The position numbers and the translations under genes were made by a program. A stretch of DNA of 64,000 nucleotides from Diploscapter coronatus (Eukaryota > Nematoda > Chromadorea > Rhabditida > Rhabditidae): assembly GCA_964036155.1 (NCBI GenBank), contig OZ038423.1, positions 80,491,249-80,555,248 on the forward strand. The letters run 5' to 3'. This document shows, piece by piece, positions 37,901 to 47,783 of the stretch (its first letter is position 1; every line of letters begins with the position of its first letter). The notes under the pieces are model-generated. The model saw nothing but the letters and a program-made list of their open reading frames with translations. It did no database searches and was not told the origin of the DNA.

Positions 37901-40900
37901 AGGTGGAAAGCTTATCGTTTATAATTCACAGCGAATTTTGAATCATACAATTAAACTTTTCCTAAAGAGTTCAAGGAAACTTGTTATTTTATATGTGGGT
38001 AAAATACAATCGTGTGCATCAATGCTATCTATTGACAAGACGAATATGAAATTTTCTGAAATTTACAGACTTTGAATTTCGAACCGCATGAAACGAGATA
38101 GCGCTTTTATCGCGATACAGAAAAGAGCGTGTCTTCTTTTTAACTCTCGAAAAGACACGCTATCTTGTCAACGCAGGGACACCCACGGGTGTGAAAATTT
38201 ACAAGTGGATTTTTCTCGAATTTCGTAAAACGATTATTCCTGTTTTTGCAGCAAGCTCTGTTGAAGGCGGTCCGCTCGCTCATGAACAAGATCACGCCCA
38301 ACACCAAAGACGACCTCATCCAGGAGTTCATCGATCTGAAGGTCTCCAAGGACTCGGAAACTCTCGAACAGGTCGGCAAATTAAAAATTTTTCAAAACAT
38401 CAGTTTAAAAATACGCCTCAGAATCACAATGGACCAGTTTTGACAGAAAATATGTTTAGCCTTACGAGCTTGTAAGATTTTTGTTTGAAAGACCACTTAT
38501 GTTTCAAAGAATTTTGTACTTTTGAGAAGATAATTAAATTATTTATTGTTTCAGAAAATGGAATTGAAAAAATATGATTATTATAATTTTATCTTCAGGT
38601 GATCAACATCATATTCGACAAGGCAGTGGAAGAGCCCAAGTTCTGCTCGCTGTATGCTGAGCTCTGCAACCAACAGGTAAAAAATCAGCAAAAATAGCAT
38701 TCTGAAAAATATGATCGATTTTTTATCATGATTTGTAGTTGATAAAATTGGACGAATTGATCAAGAATATTCAAATAAAATTGAATGTTAAAATATCGAT
38801 TTTTGTTCAAGTTTATAACTTTTCAGGTGAAAATCGAGCTGCAGCAGTCAGTGAGGAGCGACAAGAAGTCACGTGGTGAGTCCGCATTCAGGAACGCCAT
38901 CCTCACACGCTCCCAGAACATGTTCATTACCAAGGATCAGGAGGAGATTCTCAGGAATACTAAGGTCAGGCAAACTAAAACATGTTGATTTTATCAAACG
39001 CTGCAACGTCTGATTTTTTTAATCAAAATTCCAATCTTATCTTGCAAAAAGCGCAGAGGTTAGAAAGAAATAGAATGGGGAAACTTGGCTTCTAGTACTT
39101 TACTTTCGAAACAAAAGAAAAGAAAGAGAAATAGCGCTTGGAAATAAAGCACTCACTTCAAACTCTTGGGATTAAAATGTTTGCAGTTGAAATATCCATG
39201 CAAGAAATGAGATAGGAAAACTTTGAGGAAAGAAAAGAACAAAATGCTTTTGTTCAGCTGGAAAAGATCGCCGAAGAGAAGGATGAAAAGAAGAAAAAGG
39301 AGCTGGAAGAAGAGTTGGTCGAGTCCGATGCCAAGTTCCGACGACGCAAGTTCGGAAATATCACGTGAGTTTTGGAAATTATATCGAAAGCCGAAGGAGT
39401 ATTGAACTTCCATGACACAAAGACAATGCTGCCTTTTGGTGAACATATATTTTGTTGAAAATTTGATCTTCGAAGGAACGAGATTAAGAATCGGAGACCA
39501 AAAAATGCGAAAAATCGACATTTATTGATTTTTGCGAAAATTTGCAGCTTCATCGGCCATCTGTTCCACAACAACCTGCTATCGGGCAAGATCATCCAGT
39601 GGTGTCTAGTCGATCTGCTCAAGCACACACATCCTGTCATCGACAAGACCACCCAAAAGGAGACCTACCCCGAACCACCCTATGATGATGTTAGTTGATT
39701 TCACTTTTTCTTTTCTTTTAAAAATGAAAATGCCTCTTCTCTAAAATAATAAGAATTTGGGATTTTTCCCTTCCGTGTTGAAATCACATTTGTTAGATTT
39801 CTCGATTTTAGCATTCTTGAAGCGTTCGGGAAGAAAATCAAGTTTTAAAAGCGATGAATTTACCAGTTACACTAAATTGAAACTAGAGTAATTTGTGTTT
39901 TAGCAAAAGAATAATCTTTTTCAGGAACAACTAATGTGCGCGATTCGCCTCATCGAGACGCTCGGCAAGAAGATGGACACGTCCGGACAGGTACGGTTTC
40001 TTTTTCATGTTATAGTTAGGGCTAAACTGCGTATCGGCCTTGAAAGTTTTCGACACTCCCATATTAAGCATGACAAACGAGAAGGAAAGTGGAAAAAACA
40101 CTCACTTTCTTATCGCTGGTCATGTTTAATATGGAAGTGCGCAAAACTAAGGCCCGCCGCATACAGTGTAAAAGTCCCTATGGACTTTCTGGTGAAAAGT
40201 CGCGAATCGCGCTTTTGTTTCGCTTTCAAATGATATTTCTCCGAAGGGCTTGGAACTTTGAATCAGATGCTGGGGACGTTTTCCATCGCATAAGGGGAAT
40301 ATTTGCGATGGAAAACGTGCCAACGTCTGATTTTAATACGGGTCAAATGGCAAAGCTGATTTTACAATTCAATCATGAAATATATCTAGGAATTCCAATT
40401 TCAGGAGATGGGCAAGGCCTACATGGACAAAGTGCTGGAACATCTTTCCAAGATCTCCGGAAAGTGCACCAACAAGATCAAGTAAGGGTTTTTTCTCTAA
40501 ACACTCAAAATTATATCAATTTTATATTCGCTAAAATCACAATAAGAGATCGAGCGAAAATCTTGAAACGTATTAAAATAAGTTTCGATCAAAGTGGGAA
40601 GCTAAAATTTCTATGAGAAACATTGAAGCATAATTAAAAGTGAAATTTTGAACGAAAAATACGTGATTTTTCCAGGTTCATGATCATGAATGTGCTGGAT
40701 CTGCGAAAGAATCAATGGGTGCCACGCAAGTCGGCCGACACCGGCCCCAAGAAGATCGAGGAGGTCCACAGGTACGGCGAAAAATACTTTTGAATTCAAA
40801 AACGTCGAACATGAAATGATTACTGCAGTTTACAGTAAGACTTAATATTGCGATCAAAGTCTTCATGAAACACGAACTTTGATATAGGCTTCATAAAGTT

Positions 40901-43900
40901 ACGACAAACTTTTCAAACGTTTATTTGTGTTATTGATCAGCTATTATTCTTATATTATGGCTTATTATCCAGAGATATCAAGAGTTTAACTTTTTCTAGA
41001 ATACTGCAGAAGAATCAAAATTGAGAAATAGACTGCACAGTATTTTATTTTATTATTCAGCAAAAAGTAAAGATTACGATATTTTTCTTTAAAAAAATCA
41101 TGATATTTATGCTAACAAATTAAAAATACGTTGTTGTTTTTTTTACAGAGACGTGGAAATGGAGCTGATCGAGAAGGAGCGCGAGGCGCAAGCGTTGCGC
41201 GATGCGGGTCGTGGCTCTATGCGACGCGACGGCGGCTCGAACCTCAGAACAGGCGGATCCGGCTCCATGCGCGGCAATCAGCTACCGCCCCAGAGAGGCT
41301 CGATGGATAATCGGTGGGGCGATTTTTAATATCTTATTATTGATTGGAGAGAACGCGTCGATATTCAAAAATTACACACTTATTCGCCTTTCTCGTCTCT
41401 CTTCTATGCGACTCACTATTTCGCTCAAAATTCGATTATTTCGAATTGCGAAATGAACATCGACTTTGTTTTCCAAGCAGTGATGATACTAAAATCTAAG
41501 ATTTTTCCTATTACTCATTGAAGTAAGTCTGATAAGTGTATCAAACTTGTGAAGGTCGGTGAAATTTTCTGAAACATTGTTTTCTTTTCGAGAAATTAAA
41601 AAATGCGTTTTATTTGGCCAAATATATGAACATGAACATATACGATTACTAAAATTGGCTATTATACTGATTATGGAATTATGGACAATTTTCCAGCATA
41701 TCTTCGGGAACCAAGACGGGTAGCATGGATAAGCGCTCGGCGGCGGCGATCAGTTCGAAAATGACGAAGTAAAAAATTTTAAATATCGAAATTTAATTTT
41801 GAATTTCTAAAAATTTCGGTTTCAGCTCGTCGGCAGCGCCACGCAACATCAAACTCTCGGAGACGAACAATACCACGTCGCTCGGCAATGCTAACTGTGA
41901 GATTTTGAAAATTTTCCCCAGGAAAGAATTCAAAATGTTGGAGAAAAGTACCTACAAAGATAGAATTTTTAAATTTATCTTTATTTAAAAAAAAATGAAA
42001 AATCGATAATTTAAAAATTCAGCCAAAAGCCGATGGGCCCATGGTGCGGCTGGAGGCGGCACGAACAACGAGAGCAGTTCGGTTGTGGCGGCGAGTGCTA
42101 GCAGGGGATCGGGTGAGAATTTTAAAATTTCTAATTATTTGAAAGTCGACTTTTTGAAATTTTGGGCCTCGTTCAAGAAAAAGTGCAATTTTATTGAAGA
42201 AAGATCATTAGATAGATCGTCATTTATACGATTAGTTTTCAAATAAAGAGCTGAGACGAAATTTCGATTTCGAATTTTAAAATTTCAATTTCGTTTCAGC
42301 TCTGCTCAAATATATCAGTTTATAAGATGGATGACATGCTAATAGGAATCCTTTGAAACTTACAAAGAGGAGTAAAATTGATAACATTCGAATTTTTGAC
42401 GCTCCTCTATCATTTTTAATCTTGAAAAGTTCATATCTTTGTACTCTTCTTTTTCTCTAGAACAAACTTCTCAAAACTCGATCCGCAGAAAAGTATCTTT
42501 TCGAGAGAGAGATAAAGAAAACGTGGTCTCTTTCTCTCTCGATATAAGACGCTATTTTCCGCGGATCGAATTGCGGGTGTTGAGTTTAGAGAAATCTGCT
42601 CTAGAACATACATCATTTTGCAAAAATGAAAAAGAATGAATTTTTAAAATGCAGGTACCACATCGGGATCGGATAAGTCGGAGTGGACACGCGTGGGCGG
42701 TGGCAAGAGCGATTCGAGAAAGGTGAGCAATGCAAAATAAGCAAGTGAAATGATACATTTGACTATCAGAAAAATTGAAAGAATTCGGAAATGACAACAT
42801 CTTTTGACAATTTGACAGTTAGGCATGAAAATATAATATAAAAAGATTGTTTCATGTCATGTTAAAAAGATATGTCATTCTCCGAATTGTCAATGGTGAA
42901 ATAGGGATAATTATCGTTCATTTTTCTCCTAATAATTTTTGGAATTTGATAATTTTAATTATCACCTTCATTATTCAAATTTTCAAACTTCGTTTTTATT
43001 GGACGATAATCATTTCTATACAAATTTGGATAATTGTAGCAACTTTGTGAATTTTGGTTTTGGTTTTGGTTTTTTCTGCTGTAATGTAATAATAGCACTA
43101 ATAATGCTAGCTTTTTTCGTCCAGAGCACACTTTATGAAAATGCATAATTTTTAAATGTGGACCCTAAAAATTATGATTTTTTTTGTAAAGTTCACCCTA
43201 TCAGAATTTCGCTTCACTCGCACCTATTTTGTTTCTTTTCACCCTATAAGTCGTGGTTTGGAAAATACGCCCTTTAAAATTATCGATTTTTAAATGACGT
43301 ATTTTTCAATTAGACTTCACACCTCTTGTTATTCGTTGAGCCTAATAACTCAAAAATTTTAGTTTTTAAATCATTTCTACCCCTTTTTTCGACCCCTATT
43401 TGTTAGTTTGGGCAAGGTTTTTCCTCTTTTTTATTTAAATAACGACGCCCCTTTTTAACAATGCTAGATAATGTTACTTGCTAGCTTTTGCGTGTTAGGT
43501 TCATTGGGTTTGAAATTTTATGGGCGTGTCCAAAATTAGCTCCGCCCACAAAATTTCAGGTCAATGGATTTGTAATGTAATTTCTCGGAGTCACTAGAAT
43601 TCTGACTTTCTTTCCTTTAGTGTACTCGTTTAGTGATAGCTGAGAAATTTTTGTAAAAAGTAGTTGAAAAGCTAAAAGTCAACCTACTTTTCATCATGAT
43701 TCATGAAAGACGGGTGAAGTTGGGCTGAATGAGCATGCTTGTCTAAATTTTTGAGGGGGGAGGCAAGTGTACCCGTTTAGTCCGAGTGAGTTTGAGTGAG
43801 TGTTTTGGTGTGATTTTGATTAGCCTATTTTTGTGTAGTATGCTTCGGCAATAAAGGCTTCTGTTATGGAAAGCGCACTATTTTTTGGTTTTACACAAAA

Positions 43901-45188
43901 TGACCTATTTTGGGTACTTTTCATAAGATTTTTTTAGAAAAGTACTCGAAATCATCATATTTGCATAGTTTGCATGATATGTTTCACAATTGCATGGGTG
44001 GGTATGAGTTGAATGAAAGCATGGTGTTATGCCCCTTCGAACGAGCAATCAAATATACAAATTTAAATAATAATTTTAGCAAGACGAACGGGGGGCTCTG
44101 AAAACCTTGCCCCGTAGCTTTACTGGGGCTCAAACCTCCGTTAGACGTTCGTCGTCACAGGTGCATTTTTATTTTAAAATGTTTAATTCCGGGACAGGCT
44201 ACTCGAGATTACAGTATTCCAACTGTCCTTCACTAAATCACTAGTTCTTTCGGATTTTTCCATTTTCTTGCAAACCCAATACAAAGTGCCAAGTTTACAG
44301 TAATCCTAACTGAAATTAAGTAATCGCTGAATTTTCAGACGTCCATGGCGTCCACCGACGTCGAGAAATCCAAATCTCCGCCTCCCCATCAACTCACGTC
44401 GTCTCAGTCCTCTGGAGCTCGGTCTCAATCACCAGCGGCGACGTCATATGAGCCGAAGGACGTCGACGACGTTCCCGAATCCACCTCACGACAGAAGGAG
44501 TCTTCTGAAGTCCCAACGACGTCATCCGACGTCGCAGATGAGCAGAAACCCGTCGCTATCTCAGACGACGAGGACGAGGATGAATCACGGGTCAATAAAA
44601 CATCAGGTATGCGAATATTCTCCGACATTTTATTCGGAAATTTAATAGACGTTAGAAAATCCTGTTTCAAGTATTGATAACAAGTAACATTCGTGTTTCT
44701 TCTTCTGATAATAATAAAATTTAGAAAAATTAAGGTGCATAAGTTTAAAAATTTTTCATTGTCAAATATTCAAAACAGCCCACTATTGACTTTCTGTTAC
44801 TTTCCTAAAAATCTCACTGGAAAAACTAATATCGCATCTTAAAATTGTATAAACTTCAAAGTTTTTAAACTCCGAGTCACGAAAGCATTTTATAATTGGC
44901 TAATGACCGTGACATTATTTATTAACGAAAGATAAAATCATAGGCTTGATTTTAGACGACGAGCCAGAAGCCTCGTCTGGCAAGCCTGATGCAGACACTG
45001 AGGACGAGCCGAGTCGGGGCGAAACGCCTGCGGATCAGGGCTCTAATCCCGAAGCGGAGCACGATTCCAGAACGGACACACCCAAAGACGAGGATATAGA
45101 CGCAGAGGAGGACAGACAGGTCGATCCGCATAGCAGAGAGCAGGCGGTCAGGGGACAAAGTGCCGAACTCTCGACTTCCGAGGGATAA
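31953..45188 (+). CDS. ifg-1: IFG-1, eukaryotic translation initiation factor 4G
   Basis: The scaffold of the cap-binding complex, joining eIF4E, eIF4A and eIF3. There are 31 exons, 1215 residues, all phases consistent. Exon ends: 31953-31995, 32201-32277, 32358-32431, 32715-32793, 32916-33016, 33369-33529, 33923-34113, 34786-34948, 35227-35309, 35512-35673, 35742-35815, 35947-36115, 36459-36596, 36960-37109, 37347-37450, 37705-37792, 38252-38371, 38599-38676, 38827-38964, 39258-39364, 39548-39689, 39925-39990, 40405-40481, 40676-40771, 41149-41313, 41697-41768, 41826-41896, 42023-42112, 42655-42722, 44339-44606, 44956-45188. Residues 1-260 are Pro/Gln/Met-rich; a KK/E-rich coil follows. The eIF4E-binding motif YSRKFLY is at 492-498. 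The MIF4G HEAT domain spans ~617-895. The C-terminus is Arg/Gly/Ser-rich and then acidic; no MA3 or W2 domain is visible. Exon 12 uses a GAG acceptor. Confidence 0.97.
32455..32558. mobile_element. MITE, family D copy 1 (ifg-1 intron 3)
   Basis: The ends are CAGAGCTGAGACGAAAT and ATTTCGTCTCAGCTCTG, exact inverted repeats. The outer CAGAG/CTCTG is hAT-like. A second, shorter copy is at 42246-42304. Confidence 0.8.
34137..34284. mobile_element. MITE, family C copy 2 (ifg-1 intron 7)
   Basis: The ends are TATTACTGACTGGGAGA and CCCTCCAATCAGCGATA. The interior matches copy 1 (TTACACACTTCGTCTCTC, CGACTCACTA). Confidence 0.75.
34568..34711. mobile_element. MITE, family A full copy (ifg-1 intron 7)
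   Basis: The ends are CAGGGCTGTAAATGTCTAG and ACATTTACAGCCCTG, near-perfect inverted repeats with CAGGG/CCCTG termini as in hAT elements. The interior is about 100 bp with ACACAC and AGAGAG words. I find no clean 8-bp target duplication. Confidence 0.8.
36275..36361. mobile_element. MITE, family B copy 3 (ifg-1 intron 12)
   Basis: The ends are AGTTGGGACGTTTTCCACC and the matching reversed GTGGTGAAGAGCGTCTCAAC, with family B spacing and the shared word ATAGCCCTT. Confidence 0.7.
40036..40154. mobile_element. Palindromic MITE-like element (family G, ifg-1 intron 22)
   Basis: The left arm GGCCTTGAAAGTTTTCG followed by CACTCCCATATTAAGCATG is mirrored by CATGTTTAATATGGAAGTG followed by GCAAAACTAAGGCC. 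It forms a ~45-bp arm hairpin around a GA-rich centre. Only one copy is in the window. Confidence 0.65.
40264..40329. mobile_element. MITE, family B copy 4, minimal (ifg-1 intron 22)
   Basis: The ends are CAGATGCTGGGGACGTTTTC and GAAAACGTGCCAACGTCTG, with only ~26 bp between the arms. The flanks CTTTGAAT and ATTTTAAT could be a worn 8-bp target duplication. Confidence 0.75.
41335..41487. mobile_element. MITE, family C copy 3 (ifg-1 intron 25)
   Basis: It opens with TATTATTGATTGGAGAG, as copy 1 does, and shares nearly the whole interior with it. The right end is worn (TTTTCCAAGCAGTGATG). It begins 22 bp after an exon-25 donor. Confidence 0.8.
42246..42304. mobile_element. MITE, family D copy 2, minimal (ifg-1 intron 28)
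   Basis: AGAGCTGAGACGAAATTTCG and AATTTCGTTTCAGCTCTG lie almost back to back, so little but the inverted ends remains. Confidence 0.75.
42456..42605. repeat. ~150-bp inverted-repeat element (family H, ifg-1 intron 28)
   Basis: CTCTAGAAC, CTCGATCCGC, GAAAAGTATC and GAGAGAGATAAAGA on the left are matched in reverse order on the right (CTTTCTCTCTCG, GACGCTATTTTC, GCGGATCGA, CTCTAGAAC). No other full copy is seen, although TTCGATCCGCC recurs near 60360. Confidence 0.6.
44083..44153. other. 71-nt strongly foldable segment in ifg-1 intron 29
   Basis: GACGAACG and CGTTCGTC pair perfectly at the two ends. Inside, GGGGC can pair with GCCCC, or GCCCCGTA with the later TAC/GGGGC. It is a GC-rich island in AT-rich intron sequence, with a weak A-box-like TAGCTTTACTGG. 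It could be a structured RNA, a tRNA remnant or a foldback end; nothing decides this. Confidence 0.4.
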
Positions 45189-47783
45189 TCAGTAAATTTG
45201 GATAATTAGTTATGATTTGAAAAGAGGGAATTGTAGGGTTGATGAAAAGTTGAAGTTGAACTTCAATTAGAGGCGAAGTCTGATATATGAGGTTTACATT
45301 TAACTTCAGTCGAACTTCAAGTTTCTTGACGTTAAAGTCGGATTCCTGAAGCGCTAATCTCGAAAGTTGACTTTTTAACTTCACTTAAACTTCAAATACT
45401 TTTGCGCCAAACGTTGGAACTTCGTATAGTTTTTGAAAATAAAAACCCTACAAATCCCCTATAAAATCTATGAAATCGCGCAAAATTTTCATTGATCAAA
45501 TATCGTTTTTGAATCGAAATATTTTTGATTTGGAGCGTAGCAGAATGGAGCTAAATCTCGGTAAACCGTTAATTACTAATTGGGCGATTTCCTCATTAAT
45601 TAGCCTCGGGTGAGGGGTTATCTGAGACTAATTGGCGGACTTAATTGCCTTAATTATCAAAACTGAATGTCTTTATTAGCTATATCCAACTATTTATTGT
45701 TATCGCATTCTTAAACAATGGGGATTTAATTAAATTATATACACGGATTTTCTTCTGCTATCTTCAAAGCAATATTCTTAGTTAGATGTTTTCATTGTTA
45801 TTTATATATCGAATTTTCTTTGGAAAACGATACAAACGGTGCCCATTTTCATATATAACCAATTATTTATATGTCGTCATGGTGTCATGGTATTGGGTAT
45901 AATTCAAGATTACTATAATTTCGCTTTCTAACCCCGATATCGTGAAATTTAGACCTTTCAAATGTTGTCTACTATGTACTTGCGCGATTGCAATTATTAT
46001 ATTCGAGAATCGTTTTGGTATATGATTTCTTTCTGATTGCACCAACATTCGCCAACCTTTTCATTGATGAAAAAGTGTGTCGCATCTTGCAGTTTTCTGG
46101 ATTCTTGCAACATTAAGGCACGGTTGTTCATCGTTTATTTACCTGGTTTCAAATGTCTATCATTTCCAAACAATTGCTCTATTTCGTTGGTAAAACTACA
46201 TATTTTCGTGTTTGAAGCGTTCATTTACATGTTTTACTGAAATATAATCTGTTGTTTTTCTGATTGAAATGACCTGATTTTATGCGTTTCTTGAGCTACA
46301 GACGTAGTTAAAAACTCAAATATCGATTTCTATCTGAACTACGGCTGTTTTAAGTGTACTGAGGTGAATTTAAATTGATTTTTGGAGAAAATCACCTAAT
46401 CTTTTAGCACACAATATGCCCGGAGAGTTCTATCTAATTTTAACAAATCTTCAAATGCTCATCCATTGTTTTTTCATATATATTTTTTTTAAATATCGTG
46501 CATTTTATATTGAATTAAAACATGGACGATATTTATCATTGTTTTATTACAGTGTCTAATTTCTTTCTTAAAATTTCTAATTTACAATTTTCGGCCGATT
46601 TTTCGCGATTTTTAACACGTTTTTCTTGCTCCTCTGCGCCGCCGGATTTATTATCAAATTGTGATTTGGATTTTAGTCGTTGGGAAAGTTGAAATAAAGT
46701 GGAAAAGTTTGACGACTTTTGTAATTTTTTGTTGAAAGCACGGTAAAATAACCATGTTTTGATATCTAACAGTTTTTGTTAAACTTTACTTTGGCAATAA
46801 CCGAGGTCCAATTATCTAACATTATTACTCGTTCGAGTTTCATTTTCATGAAAATAATCAATTGTAACTTTTAAAATAACGAATATCTACCTATGAATTA
46901 TCCTTAAAATATTATTAAGGGAAAGTACACAGCCGGATCAGCTTAAAATTCTCGTACACATCGAACGTATTTCCCATGAAACCTATCTATTTTTAAATCA
47001 AAGATTCAAAGCCACTAGTTTTCATTTGTTATGAAACGAGAATGAACTTTGAAAGAGGGCACTTGGTGTGTGAAAATGGTGTGATCTCTCAATTTCGCAG
47101 CCCTCTGCAGAAAGTTTACCTTTTGTCTAGACATCAAACTGTTTATCTAATCTTAGAAAGTCACAAATTTATCGATTTATGTTTCAAATTTATGAATGGC
47201 TCTGATTTTCACCTCTTTTAAAATTAGCTGTTTAGGTAGAGAGCGCAAGTGATTTCTCAAATTTGGTGTTGGCGAGATTGAAACTTTCAGGATATGATCT
47301 CATACTGATGCTGATGGAAGCATTCTATCAAGTGCGAGAAAGTATGCGACCATCACATTGAATTTTCGAGAATTTCAGTACCCTTTAAGCCCCGAAAACA
47401 GGCGTTTTCGGTGATTTTCCAGAGTCAGCCTGGCGGGAACTTTAGTAGAGCTCAAAATTTCCTACAAAACCCGTTTTGAAATTCCATCAAATTTTTAGGT
47501 TTTCGCAGGAATTCGGTTTGAAAAATTTTCATTTTTTCGCAAACGAATTTGAGCATTTGCGTTCTCCACGTTTAGGGTTATTATTTTTCGAATAGCACAA
47601 AGTTGTTTATATTTTCACACTAGCATATCGGTTCTCACCTCTGCGTGGGAGAGAATATGTAAATTCTTCTACTTTTCATTCTATCACGTAACTCTCCACT
47701 ATTCTATCCTACCGCTAAACTATTCCCTTATATTTTAAAGACAGTCTTATATTAGCTTAGTTCACTTTAGAAGACCCCCGAAA
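45189..47783. other. Spacer between ifg-1 and MTAP
   Basis: These 2.6 kb hold the ifg-1 3' end, then AT-rich sequence with no exon-like signal on either strand. The last ~150 bp (ACTCTCCACTATTC and similar CT-rich words) precede MTAP and may hold its promoter. A TTTTAG acceptor ends 14 bp before the MTAP ATG. Confidence 0.5.
45438..45443 (+). terminator. Candidate poly(A) signal of ifg-1
   Basis: AATAAA, 250 nt after the ifg-1 stop codon, is the first canonical signal downstream. Confidence 0.5.

Noticed and set aside
35018..39012. Isolated CAACGTCTGATT words as further full family B copies
   Set aside because: No matching opposite end could be found within 300 bp, so they are noted only as possible solo ends.
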